Positions 1 through 8,261 of a DNA stretch of 31,569 nt are shown here, piece by piece. Under the pieces are notes generated by a model. It did no database searches. It saw nothing but the letters and a program-made list of their open reading frames with translations, and was not told the origin of the DNA. The translations under genes were made by a program, and so were the position numbers. The stretch is from NCBI GenBank assembly GCA_022563655.1, contig JADFMW010000003.1, positions 1 through 31,569 of the forward strand, in the 5' to 3' direction. How positions within the stretch are numbered: the first letter of the stretch is position 1; each line of letters opens with the position of its first letter. The stretch comes from Pseudomonadota bacterium (lineage in GTDB: Bacteria > Pseudomonadota > Alphaproteobacteria > JAAXGF01).

Positions 1-286
1 TCAAATATCTTTTACAATTGGATTTAATAAAAAAATAAACAGAAGACAGAGATATAAACACTAGTAGGCTATAAAGCCTTGCCTCTTGGGAATATTGAAT
101 ATTTGCCATACTTAAAGAAAATATAAAAGATGAAAGCAAAGCTATTTTGTTGTTTGATAATTCTTTGGCTACTAAATAAACTATAATAATGGACAATGAT
201 CCAAATACCGCAGAAAAAAGCCTCAAAGAAATTTCAGAAACGTCAAATAATTTTGTCCAAAATGACAACAAAAAATAATAAAAAGG
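1..286 (-). pseudogene. Fragment of PMT/ArnT-type membrane glycosyltransferase
   Basis: The minus strand reads open from 286 to the window edge for 95 codons. The translation begins PFYYFLLSFWTKLF, continues SEISLRLFSAVFGSLSI, and then has a YSQEARLYSLLVF stretch followed by a hydrophobic helix. These match the conserved early part of the PMT_2/ArnT family (dolichyl- or polyprenyl-phosphate sugar transferases): a P-[LF]-Y-Y helix start, a S-E-x-x-L-R-L-x-S-A-x-F-G helix and a Y-S-Q-E-A-R-x-Y-S motif. The usual N-terminal 60-90 residues, with the acidic catalytic loop and the His-Pro-Pro before the Tyr-Tyr, are missing: beyond 286 the frame stays open to about 532 but no longer reads like a protein. 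The C-terminus lies outside the window. I read it as a truncated gene of an AT-rich organism. Confidence 0.6.
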
Positions 287-337
287 TATGAGAAAGAATT
301 TGCAGAAGAAACAGAAAAAAAGAATGATGCAGAGAAG

Positions 338-589
338 TTGTTTAGTGATACAAGAGTAGAAATGGCTAATAAGTTTCCGATTAGTAATTATGAAGCTGGT
401 AGTTCTAAACGTGGTATGAGGATTGGTGGTAATATTCCTGGTATTAATCCTAATTTGGACTATACCGCATTGGCTAAAAAATATAGTTCTAAAAAGAAGC
501 AATATAACGCTAAAAAAATGATGGATAAAGTTGCACTAGAGAGTCTAGAAAAGAAATCATATGAAAATAACAAGGCTGAAACGCATTAA
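338..589 (+). CDS. Small hydrophilic hypothetical protein in AT-rich segment
   Basis: I do not recognise this protein. It is 83 residues from a TTG start, Lys/Asn/Ser-rich, with no membrane segment, and a Gly-rich centre (GMRIGGNIPGINPNLDY). The same frame stays open upstream to about 266 without an ATG, so it may be an N-terminally truncated gene cut at the join with the glycosyltransferase fragment. An overlapping frame starting at ATG 561 reads 28 codons ending WAKENPEKVIGYKRKYN, a pattern seen in phage HNH-type proteins, so the original gene may have continued there through a frameshift. Codon use is AT-biased, unlike the rest of the window. Existence as an expressed gene is doubtful. Confidence 0.35.
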   Translation: MFSDTRVEMANKFPISNYEAGSSKRGMRIGGNIPGINPNLDYTALAKKYSSKKKQYNAKKMMDKVALESLEKKSYENNKAETH

Positions 590-1036
590 GGAGTGGGCAA
601 AAGAGAATCCTGAAAAAGTTATAGGATATAAAAGAAAATATAATTGAATTATTCAACCAGCAACTTTGCCATTCTCGAAAATTTGAATAATATTTTATGA
701 AAAATAATAAATGATAAATATAGTTATAAATTTAAAAAAAAACTATACTTACAACTAATGGTTTTGGAATACATGAATTATTTTCAGATTTTGTGTAATT
801 TTCCTTGCAATTCAATCGCTGACCGATATGGTTAACGAAGGGAGGCAACCGTCGCTTCTGCAACCTGAGCGCAGGGCCTGCCGCTAGGCACACGGCGAGG
901 CACGCGAGCGTCCCCGCAGCGCGGGTGGGCGGGAACCCAATGGCGGTGTCCGCAGCACCGCACGAAAAACGACGGTTGCGCGCTGGAAGGGGACCCACAA
1001 CGAGTTCCCCACGGCACAGACACAGGGGGGGCGAAG
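590..1036. other. Gene-free stretch across the base-composition boundary
   Basis: Beyond the short overlapping frame that ends at 647 I see no convincing coding frame here. The first half is AT-rich, and from about 830 the DNA has the GC-rich character of the remaining window. The last bases hold a G-run just before the lipoprotein start at 1037 that can act as its ribosome binding site. No clear promoter or terminator was found. Confidence 0.5.
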
Positions 1037-2827
1037 ATGAAAAGCAAACTAATGATTTCGACGATGCTGCTCGGCTGCGCCGTCGCCGTATCGGGGTGTG
1101 AAAGCGATGCCTACAAAAAAATCGTAGGCCGCCACGCTCCTTTCGGCACCGAAAATCTGATCGATCGAAAGTCCTTTCAGAAAATCGATTTGGCTGCGGT
1201 GCTGACCGGCGGCGAAATGCAGCTTTTTGAGACAGACGGGTCGGAAAATAAGAATATTGAGAATAGGAGGCAACTGGAATTAGCCTTTAAACAATTTCAC
1301 AAGACGACTGAAGATCCAAAAAAGGGTGATGTCAATAAGCGGCTGCGAAATCAGGTTCAGGAACGCATCTTGGCGGCGTCGAACCAAGCTTGTGCCGAAT
1401 TTAAACGTGAGCTCAAGGCGCTCGATGCTAGGGTGAATTTTATTCTCGGCGCACTCACCACGGCGACCGGTGTGGCAGGTGGAATCTTTACGGGTGGGAC
1501 CTCGCAAGCGCTCTCGGCTACTGCCGGTATTCTTAGCGGGGTCAGGGCCGAATTCAATGAAGACTATTTTCAGATGTTGACTATACAAGTCATAACTGAT
1601 GGTTTTGGAAAGAAGAGGCAAGAAATATATAAAGATATCTTGGCAAATCGCGAGGAAGGTTTGACGGAATATCCCGTCCAACGCGCCATAAAGGACGCGA
1701 TCCTGTATCACGACAATTGCTCGCTGGTCGCTGGGCTGGAGCAGGCCGCGCTATCGCTCGAGCGCGCCCAAGACCCAGGATTAAAACGGTTTGGAGAATT
1801 TAAAAAGGAGTTCGACAGCATTCTTGGGAAAGAGGAGGTTGATAAACCGATTCTTCCGCTGACTGCGTTCAGCAAAGCTCAAGACGCCCTGAATGCGCTT
1901 AAGGTCGTCAATGATAAGTTGACGCCGCGCATTGAAGAGCTAAAGAAAATCAAGGAAAAAATAAGAGACAAAAAGCCACTCCGCGCCATTGAAAACGATC
2001 GCAAAAACTTAATCAGTGACATGTCCGCCGTCGAAACTAAGGCTGCCAAACTAAACACTCTGATCACAACGACGATCACAACGACTCAGGGCACCCTTGG
2101 CAATAACAGGAAAAAAGTGGAGTCTCTTCAAGGAGAATGGCCCGACAAGTTTGCCGCATTTCAAGTCGCGGCGGCTGGCACTGTGCGCGAGAAAGCCAAG
2201 GGCGATCTCATCATACAACGGGAAAAGGCCAGGGCAGAGAAGGTAACCTACGACGGGCTGCGCAACAAGCTGCGGACTGCAGCTGCCAACGTAAGCGCAC
2301 AATTAAAAACGATCGACGAATTGGAGGAAAGAGCCAAGAGAATGTTGGCGTTGCCCAACAAGCCGTATGTCGATCTGAACGGTCTAAATAAGGAGGGCAT
2401 TGATCTTGATAAAAATGTAACGTTCAATGCAGTGCCAGACATACGTAACCGCGAAGCAGTCGGCCTCGTCAGTAGTGACGTCATAATAGTCGCAATAAAG
2501 GATTCGGATAGTGCCAAGCTGGACTCGGTGACCGTGACGATCACCAATGTCAAAGACAAGGGAATGGAGTTTTTGGGAGCGACCGCCACGGCCACCATCA
2601 AGGTTTCATTTGACGAAAAAACCAAGGGAGCTGACGGCAAAACCGAGGGAGCGTTGAGGCTTACCGGTCCCGACACGCCCGATAATTATAAGAAAGTCTT
2701 GCTCACCGTGGGATATATCAACAAGGCGGCCAAGCCGGATAAGAAAACCCCTCGGATCATTGAGTTCGTTGTCGAAGAAGCCGGTGCAAAGGGTACACGA
2801 GCAACGACAATCGTGACGATAAAGTAA
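1037..2827 (+). CDS. Large coiled-coil lipoprotein of unknown function
   Basis: The 596-residue product starts with a lipoprotein signal peptide: basic MKSK, a hydrophobic core, then a lipobox AVSGC with the lipidated Cys at residue 21, so it should be anchored in a membrane facing the periplasm or outside. A G-rich ribosome binding site lies just before the ATG. Residues 140-180 hold a small Gly/Ala/Thr-rich stretch (GALTTATGVAGGIFTGG) that could contact membrane. Residues about 250-450 are charged and helical with long Glu/Lys runs, typical of coiled coil. The last ~130 residues are Val/Thr-rich and beta-like (VTVTITNVKDKG), perhaps an Ig-like domain. The next gene, 250 bp downstream on the same strand, is a DUF2235 hydrolase, so the two may be a functional pair. 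I do not recognise the family. Confidence 0.75.
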   Translation: MKSKLMISTMLLGCAVAVSGCESDAYKKIVGRHAPFGTENLIDRKSFQKIDLAAVLTGGEMQLFETDGSENKNIENRRQLELAFKQFHKTTEDPKKGDVNKRLRNQVQERILAASNQACAEFKRELKALDARVNFILGALTTATGVAGGIFTGGTSQALSATAGILSGVRAEFNEDYFQMLTIQVITDGFGKKRQEIYKDILANREEGLTEYPVQRAIKDAILYHDNCSLVAGLEQAALSLERAQDPGLKRFGEFKKEFDSILGKEEVDKPILPLTAFSKAQDALNALKVVNDKLTPRIEELKKIKEKIRDKKPLRAIENDRKNLISDMSAVETKAAKLNTLITTTITTTQGTLGNNRKKVESLQGEWPDKFAAFQVAAAGTVREKAKGDLIIQREKARAEKVTYDGLRNKLRTAAANVSAQLKTIDELEERAKRMLALPNKPYVDLNGLNKEGIDLDKNVTFNAVPDIRNREAVGLVSSDVIIVAIKDSDSAKLDSVTVTITNVKDKGMEFLGATATATIKVSFDEKTKGADGKTEGALRLTGPDTPDNYKKVLLTVGYINKAAKPDKKTPRIIEFVVEEAGAKGTRATTIVTIK

Positions 2828-3077
2828 TGCCGGCCGGGCGGTCCAGTGCCGGAATCGCAATACCTGACGTGTTGAGGCGATATCATCCGTGCAGCAACTT
2901 CGGATCGCCTTGGTCTGCGATGGCGGTGTCACGCTCGTATTTACAAGCCGGCGTCAATAAGCAATTGCGCAAGCTCCTTCGCGCGCCAATAGCATATTGC
3001 AACAAAGTCTCTACAAAGAAATCCTTGTGAGGAAAACCGGAACCGTAAATCAACCAGAACCTTGGGAGGATGGGCCA

Positions 3078-4661
3078 ATGACAAAAAACATCATTCTTTG
3101 CGCCGACGGGACCGGCAACAAGGGCGGGTACACGCCCGACAGCAACGTCTACAAAATCTATAACGGCATCGACATTCACAACGAGGGCAACGAGCAGATA
3201 ATCTTCTACGACAACGGCGTCGGCACCGCGAAAAACAAATACCTGCGCGCCGCAGGGGGTGCGTTTGGAATTGGTTTCGGTCAAAACGTCCGCGATCTCT
3301 ACGAGTTCTTGGTGAAGAATTACAATCCCGGTGATGACGATAATCCCGCTGATCGAGTGTATCTCTTCGGGTTCAGCCGGGGCGCCGCTACCGTACGCGC
3401 GTTTTCCGGATTTGTTGCCGCCTGTGGTCTGATTAAATACAAGAACACGACCGGGATTAAAATGAATGCCCGTGAACTAAAGGGCGCAGTCAAAGAGACG
3501 TTTAGGGAATACGTAAAGATCGGCAGACAACATAAAGGGGAAATTCCGCCATTGGCCACGGCGTCGGAAGGCAACCATGGCGCCGTCCGGATCGAGTTTA
3601 TCGGTGTTTGGGATACGGTTTCGGCCCTGGGGTTTCCGCAAAGAACGGATGTGACCAGTATCGGCATGTGGGTCATCAACTTGCTCCTTGTCGGTTTGGG
3701 CCATCTGTCCGATTTATTATTCCCTCACCGTTTCTACAATTACGAACTCACGGATAATGTCCTTCACGCCTGTCAGGCCCTCGCCATCGATGACGAGAGA
3801 ACATCGTTCTGGCCGATGGTCTGGGACGAGACGGCCCGTACGAGCGGATCGGTCGAACAGGTATGGTTCGCCGGCATGCACTCAAACGTCGGCGGCGGTT
3901 ATCAAAGGGCCGGTGTAGCCAATGTGCCTCATGAGTGGATGATATTCCGGACGCATCTCCAGGGCCTGACATTTAAAACCGGAATTGAACGAAAAGCGGC
4001 TGAAGATGCACACGTTCATGGCCGGTTGTACAATTCCAGAGACGGCGCCGCCATTTACTATCGCTACCACCCCCGAAAAATCGAGAAACTCTGTAAGGGG
4101 GACGGCAAGAAGAACAAGGCCAGAATTTCAGGCCACATCAAAATCCACGAAAGCGTTATCAGGCGGATGGCGAGGAGGACCGCGAACTACGCGCCGGGCC
4201 ATCTCCCCGACACGTTCGAAACGGTCGCCACCAACGATATTGGCGGCACGCGGACCACAACTTACGAACCCCACAGGAAAGATGGCTGGCTAACCTGTCG
4301 CGCCCAGATCGCCAGAGTAACCCTCTTCAGGAAATGGCTCTACGGGATGTTTCTGGAATTTACACTCGTCGTTGTCGTTTTCGCTGGCTATTACTGGATT
4401 TGCCCGACTTGCATCGGGCAAGGCGGCGACCCTGACCCCGCGTGGTCGATCGGTTGGATTATGGATCATATCGCCGACGTTCTGAACTACGTTCTCCCTG
4501 ACTTTTTCGGCGGTTTGATCACCGTTGCCGTGATCAACAATCCGAAAATTCTGGGGGGCGCCATACTCGTCCTCGGTTTCCTCATCGGCGCACGGATATG
4601 GGCCCGGCGCAAAACGATGAAAGCCTGCGAGAAAGCCCGAGACGTGGTGTTGGATTCGTGA
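3078..4661 (+). CDS. DUF2235 alpha/beta hydrolase with C-terminal membrane helices
   Basis: This is a DUF2235-family hydrolase, the fold used by Tle1-type phospholipase effectors. I chose ATG 3078 because GGGAGG lies just upstream and the family's opening motif NIILCADGTGN follows at once; the frame also extends upstream to 2997. In this 527-residue product the nucleophile elbow GFSRG sits at 98-102 (Ser100), the acid is probably Asp179 in GVWDTVSALG, and the His is His268 in WFAGMHSNVGGGY, so the triad looks complete. The C-terminus has hydrophobic segments at about 420-440, 465-487 and 490-507, suggesting membrane anchoring. No VgrG, PAAR or other type VI secretion gene is in view, so an effector role is not supported by context. 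Substrate unknown; a lipid ester is an inference from the family. Confidence 0.85.
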   Translation: MTKNIILCADGTGNKGGYTPDSNVYKIYNGIDIHNEGNEQIIFYDNGVGTAKNKYLRAAGGAFGIGFGQNVRDLYEFLVKNYNPGDDDNPADRVYLFGFSRGAATVRAFSGFVAACGLIKYKNTTGIKMNARELKGAVKETFREYVKIGRQHKGEIPPLATASEGNHGAVRIEFIGVWDTVSALGFPQRTDVTSIGMWVINLLLVGLGHLSDLLFPHRFYNYELTDNVLHACQALAIDDERTSFWPMVWDETARTSGSVEQVWFAGMHSNVGGGYQRAGVANVPHEWMIFRTHLQGLTFKTGIERKAAEDAHVHGRLYNSRDGAAIYYRYHPRKIEKLCKGDGKKNKARISGHIKIHESVIRRMARRTANYAPGHLPDTFETVATNDIGGTRTTTYEPHRKDGWLTCRAQIARVTLFRKWLYGMFLEFTLVVVVFAGYYWICPTCIGQGGDPDPAWSIGWIMDHIADVLNYVLPDFFGGLITVAVINNPKILGGAILVLGFLIGARIWARRKTMKACEKARDVVLDS

Positions 4662-4709
4662 GAACCGGCCACAACCAAACACGGGTTGGGAGACCGTTCA
4701 TCAAGATGC

Positions 4710-5582
4710 CTACCGCCTGACCTCCTTGGCGTAGTCCTCGACGAGCTGGCGGGTCAGGGGGCCGACCTGGAAGTGGTGCGGACCGATCTCGCGGATCGGC
4801 GTCACCTCGGCCGCCGTGCCGGTGAGGAACACCTCGTCGGCGTGGGCCAGCTCCTCGGGCATGATCGCGCGCTCGACCACCTTGACGCCGCGTGCCTCGG
4901 CCAGCGCGATCGCCGTGCGCCGGGTGATGCCGTCGAGGAAGCAGTCGGGCGTCGGCGTGTGCAGCTCGCCGTTCTGGACCATGAAGAAGTTCGCCCCCGT
5001 CGCCTCGGCGACGCGGCCGCGCCAATCGAGCATCAGCGCGTCGTCGTAGCCCTCGGCCTCGGCCTTGTGCCGCGACAGCATGCAGATCATGTACAGCCCC
5101 GCCGCCTTGCTGCCCACGGGCGCGGTCTCGGGCGACGGCCGGCGGTAATCGGCGAAGACGAGGCGGATGCCGCGCAGGCGCCCCTCGTCGCCGAAGTAGG
5201 CCGCCCACTCCCACGCGGCGATCGCGACGTGAACCTTGTTCTTTTGCGCCGAGATCCCCATCATGTCGCTGCCGCGCCACGCCACGGGCCGCACGTAGCC
5301 CTCGGCGATGCCGTTCGCCGCGACGACCTCGCGGGTCGCCGCCGCGATCTCTTCGGCGCCGTACGGCAGCTCGAAGTCCATGAGGCGCGCCGAGCGGCCC
5401 AGGCGCTCGCTGTGCTCGGCCAGCTTGAAGACGCGGCCGCCGTAGACCCGCTCGCCCTCGAACACGCAGCTGGCGTAGTGCAGCCCGTGGCTGAGCACGT
5501 GCAGCTTGGCCTCGCGCCAGGGCACCGCCGCGCCGTTGTACCAGATGACGCCGTCGCGGTCGTCGTAGGGAATGAGGCTCAT
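4710..5582 (-). CDS. ilvE: Branched-chain amino acid aminotransferase (class IV PLP enzyme)
   Basis: The 290-residue product has the fold-type IV aminotransferase layout. It opens with a start motif typical of alphaproteobacterial enzymes (GVIWYNGAAVPW), then GLHYASCVFEGERVYGG. The PLP lysine is Lys159 in GSKAAGLYM. EATGANFFMV (193-202), LHTPTPDCFLDGITR and GTAAEVTPI (255-263) are the cofactor phosphate and carboxylate contacts. It reversibly transfers the amino group between glutamate and Leu, Ile or Val in the cytosol. Length fits the family. It is convergent with the DUF2235 gene (48 bp gap) and divergent from the marR gene, an arrangement common in Rhodospirillales. A D-amino acid aminotransferase or 4-amino-4-deoxychorismate lyase is less likely given the overall motifs. 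Confidence 0.92.
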   Translation of the reverse strand: MSLIPYDDRDGVIWYNGAAVPWREAKLHVLSHGLHYASCVFEGERVYGGRVFKLAEHSERLGRSARLMDFELPYGAEEIAAATREVVAANGIAEGYVRPVAWRGSDMMGISAQKNKVHVAIAAWEWAAYFGDEGRLRGIRLVFADYRRPSPETAPVGSKAAGLYMICMLSRHKAEAEGYDDALMLDWRGRVAEATGANFFMVQNGELHTPTPDCFLDGITRRTAIALAEARGVKVVERAIMPEELAHADEVFLTGTAAEVTPIREIGPHHFQVGPLTRQLVEDYAKEVRR

Positions 5583-5614
5583 CGCAGGGGATTTCCTGAT
5601 CGGGCAATGCTATA

Positions 5615-6142
5615 ATGATCTTGCATTCCGTATCATTCGACGGCATATCAGTCAACGTGGCTGACGTAACGTCCTCCGCCAACCCGCTGTTCCTGCGCGA
5701 GGAGGAGCTTCGCCGGGGCATCGAGCTTCTGTTCTACGCCTACCGCGACTTCACCACCGAGCCCGACGCCATCCTCGCCCGCTACAGCTTCGGCCGCGCC
5801 CACCATCGGGTGATCTACTTCGTCGGCCGCAACCCGGGGATCACGGTGGGCGAGCTCCTCGCCATCCTGCGCATCACCAAGCAGAGCCTGTCGCGGGTGC
5901 TCGGCCAGCTCGTGCGCGACGGCTTCATCGACCCGCGCCAGGGCGCCCGCGACCGCCGCCAGCGGCTGCTCCACCTGACCGAGGAGGGCGTCGAGCTCGA
6001 GCGCCGGCTGACCGCGACCCAGCGCGAGCGCATCGCCCGCGCCTACCGCGAGGCCGGCGGCCAAGCGGTCGAAGGCTACCGCAAGGTGCTGATGGGCCTG
6101 ATCGACGAGCCCGACCGGCGCGCCCTGGCGCGCTCGGCGTGA
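5615..6142 (+). CDS. MarR-family transcriptional regulator
   Basis: A winged-helix MarR regulator of about 160-175 residues. The core FGRAHHRVIYFVGRNPGITVG is followed by the recognition helix ILRITKQSLSRVLGQLV and the wing (RQGARDRRQRLLHLTEEG). The start is uncertain: ATG 5615 overlaps a TATAAT hexamer at 5611-5616, and the first ~18 residues do not look like family sequence, so GTG 5657 may be the true start. It is divergent from ilvE with a 32-bp gap, so both promoters overlap; a short inverted pair AATGC/GCATT (5606-5610 and 5622-5626) brackets the TATAAT and could be an operator, though that is weak. It precedes the two-component pair on the same strand and may belong to that unit. Confidence 0.85.
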   Translation: MILHSVSFDGISVNVADVTSSANPLFLREEELRRGIELLFYAYRDFTTEPDAILARYSFGRAHHRVIYFVGRNPGITVGELLAILRITKQSLSRVLGQLVRDGFIDPRQGARDRRQRLLHLTEEGVELERRLTATQRERIARAYREAGGQAVEGYRKVLMGLIDEPDRRALARSA

Positions 6143-6175
6143 GCGCGCGGGCGGTCCGTGCGCATGGGTGAGGCC

Positions 6176-6853
6176 ATGAACCAGCCGCATATCCTGGTGG
6201 TCGACGACGACCGGCGCTTGCGCGAGCTGTTGCGCAAGTATCTTTCCGACAGCGGCTATCTGGTGACCACCGCCGAGGACGCGGCCGCCGCCCGCGCCCG
6301 TCTCGAAAGCCTCTCCTTCGACCTGTTGGTGCTCGACGTCATGATGCCGGGCGAAAGCGGGCTCGAGCTGACCGAGTCGCTGCGCCGGACGAGCCGCGTG
6401 CCGATCCTGTTGCTAACCGCGATGGACGAGGCCAGAGACCGCATCGCCGGCCTCGAGGGCGGCGCCGACGACTACCTTGCGAAACCGTTCGAGCCGCGCG
6501 AGCTGCGCTTGCGCATCGACAACATCCTGCGCCGCGTGGGCCCGCCGGCGGCGCCGCAGCCGGAGGTGACGTTTGGCGAGTTCTGTTTCAACATCGACCG
6601 CGAGCAACTGCGCCGCGACGGCGAACCGGTGCGATTGACCTCGGGCGAGGCGGAACTGCTCAAGGTGTTCGCTCTCAACCCCGGGGTCACGCTGACGCGC
6701 GAGCGCCTGGGGCGCGAGAGCAGTCTCGGCGACATCGCGCGCACCGTCGACGTGCAGATCGCTAGGCTGCGGCGCAAGATCGAGCCCGACCCCAAGGCGC
6801 CGCGCTATTTGCAGACGGTGTGGGGCGCGGGCTACGTCTTGCGCGCCGACTAG
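6176..6853 (+). CDS. OmpR-family response regulator
   Basis: 225 residues from ATG 6176, which has GGTGAGG just upstream and is the start after which the receiver domain begins at once (HILVVDDD); GTG 6158 and ATG 6164 are in-frame alternatives. The receiver has acidic residues at 10-12, the phospho-acceptor Asp54 in LVLDVMMPG, Thr81 and Lys103 (LAKPFEPREL). The C-terminal winged helix follows from about 125 to the end (LTSGEAELLKVF, DVQIARLRRKIE, YLQTVWGAGYVL). It should be phosphorylated by the kinase encoded next, 29 bp downstream, and regulate transcription. Similar OmpR/EnvZ-like pairs lie beside MarR and ilvE in many Rhodospirillales; the target genes cannot be read from the sequence. 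Confidence 0.93.
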   Translation: MNQPHILVVDDDRRLRELLRKYLSDSGYLVTTAEDAAAARARLESLSFDLLVLDVMMPGESGLELTESLRRTSRVPILLLTAMDEARDRIAGLEGGADDYLAKPFEPRELRLRIDNILRRVGPPAAPQPEVTFGEFCFNIDREQLRRDGEPVRLTSGEAELLKVFALNPGVTLTRERLGRESSLGDIARTVDVQIARLRRKIEPDPKAPRYLQTVWGAGYVLRAD

Positions 6854-6882
6854 CCGGGCGGATCGGGAACCGGGCCTGGACC

Positions 6883-8196
6883 ATGGCGCGCCTCAAACGC
6901 TTGCTGCCGCGCACGCTGTTCGGCCGCTCGCTGCTGATCATCGTCACGCCGATGGTCCTGGTGCAGGTGGTGGCGGCCTACATCTTCTACGAGCGTCACT
7001 GGGACACGGTCAGCCGCCATCTCGCCCAGGGATTGGCCGGCGACGTCGCGACGGTGGTCAAGCTGATCGACGACTCTTCCGATGCCGAGGAACGGGCGTC
7101 GGTGCTGGCCACGGCGCGCGAGTTCATGGGCCTCGAGACGCGCCTCGAGCCCGGCGCGGTCTTGGCCGGGGACGCGCTGGCCCAAACCGGCAGTCGCTAT
7201 CCCTATTTGGACCGCACGCTGAAGCGGCGCCTGGGGCGGCCGTTTCGGGTCGAAGACCGGAGCGAGCCCAAAGAGCGGGTCCTTATCGACGTGCAGCTCG
7301 ACGACGGGGTGTTGCACATCGCCACCTCGCGCAAGCGCGTGTTCAGCTCCACCACCTACATCTTCATCATGTGGATGGTCGGTTCCTCGGTCGTCCTGCT
7401 CGCCATCGCCATCTTCTTCCTGAGCCGGCAGATACGGCCGATCCGCCGGCTGGCCGAGGCCGCCGACAGCTTCGGCAAGGGCCACCGGGTCGACGACTTC
7501 AAGCCCGAAGGGGCGAGCGAGGTGCGTCAAGCGGGCGCCGCGTTCCGCGTCATGCGCGAGCGCATCCAGCGCCAGATCTCGCAGCGCACCGAGATGCTGG
7601 CGGGGGTCAGCCACGACCTGCGCACGCCGCTGACGCGGATGAAGCTCCATCTCGCCATGCTCGGCGACGGAGCCGAGATCGCCAGTCTCAAATCCGACGT
7701 CGCCGAGATGCAGAACATGGTCGAGGGCTATCTCGCGTTCGCCCGCGGCGAGGGCGGCGAGGCGCCGGTGCCCACCGAGCTTTTCGCCCTGCTCGGCGAG
7801 GTCGTCGCCCGCGGCCGCCGCAAGGGCGGCACCATCGATCTCGCGAGCGGCGGCGACATCACGGTGGCGGTCAGGCGCAACGCCCTCGAGCGTTGCCTGA
7901 CGAACCTGATCGACAACGCCCTGCGCCACGGCGAGCGCGTCGTCGTGGCCGCGGCGCGGCGCGGCGCGGCGGTCGAGATCACCATCGACGACGACGGCCC
8001 GGGCATTCCCGAGCACGAGCGCGAGGAGGTGTTCAAGGCGTTCCACCGGCTCGACGCCTCGCGCAACCCCGAGACCGGCGGGGTCGGGCTCGGGCTCACC
8101 ATCGCCCGCGACGTGGTACGCGGCCACGGCGGCGACGTGGTGCTGAAAACGTCGCCGATCGGCGGCCTGCGGGCGCTGGTGCGCCTGCCGCTGTGA
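6883..8196 (+). CDS. EnvZ-like sensor histidine kinase
   Basis: 437 residues from ATG 6883, chosen because it follows the response regulator stop and starts just before the first membrane helix; the frame stays open to 6820, overlapping the regulator. Order: TM1 about 14-35, a periplasmic sensor of about 120 residues, TM2 about 159-180, HAMP (QIRPIRRLAEAADSFG), the H-box AGVSHDLRTPLTRMKLHL with phospho-accepting His244, an N-box (LTNLIDNALRHG), the G1 box DDDGPGIPEHE and the G2 box GGVGLGLTIARD. All catalytic motifs are intact. It senses an unknown envelope signal, autophosphorylates His244 and passes the phosphate to Asp54 of the upstream regulator. Confidence 0.93.
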   Translation: MARLKRLLPRTLFGRSLLIIVTPMVLVQVVAAYIFYERHWDTVSRHLAQGLAGDVATVVKLIDDSSDAEERASVLATAREFMGLETRLEPGAVLAGDALAQTGSRYPYLDRTLKRRLGRPFRVEDRSEPKERVLIDVQLDDGVLHIATSRKRVFSSTTYIFIMWMVGSSVVLLAIAIFFLSRQIRPIRRLAEAADSFGKGHRVDDFKPEGASEVRQAGAAFRVMRERIQRQISQRTEMLAGVSHDLRTPLTRMKLHLAMLGDGAEIASLKSDVAEMQNMVEGYLAFARGEGGEAPVPTELFALLGEVVARGRRKGGTIDLASGGDITVAVRRNALERCLTNLIDNALRHGERVVVAAARRGAAVEITIDDDGPGIPEHEREEVFKAFHRLDASRNPETGGVGLGLTIARDVVRGHGGDVVLKTSPIGGLRALVRLPL

Positions 8197-8261
8197 CTCT
8201 CAGGCCGCCCGGCCGATGAGCGCGCCCCGCGAGCCGCAATAGCCGCGGAGGAAACATGTAA

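Larger units (their letters stand above)
1..800. other. AT-rich foreign or chimeric segment
   Basis: This stretch is rich in A/T homopolymers and its codons end in A or T, while everything after about position 830 is GC-rich. The change occurs over a few tens of bases near 780-840. It holds a minus-strand membrane glycosyltransferase fragment up to about 286 and a plus-strand small ORF at 338-589. From about 650 to 800 I see no coding signal. No transposase, integrase or repeat marks the join. A chimeric contig end and an insertion from an AT-rich genome are both possible; the sequence alone does not decide. Confidence 0.75.

Noticed and set aside
189..278. Plus-strand 29-codon ORF starting MDNDPNTAEKSLKEIS in the AT-rich segment
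   Set aside because: It lies fully inside the minus-strand glycosyltransferase frame, whose translation has recognisable family motifs, so the plus frame is a shadow.
4686..5615. 309-codon plus-strand ORF opposite ilvE
   Set aside because: Arg/Ala/Val-rich shadow with no motif; the minus strand is a complete aminotransferase.
6850..8127. 425-codon minus-strand ORF opposite the histidine kinase
   Set aside because: A typical high-GC shadow; the plus strand carries every kinase motif in order.
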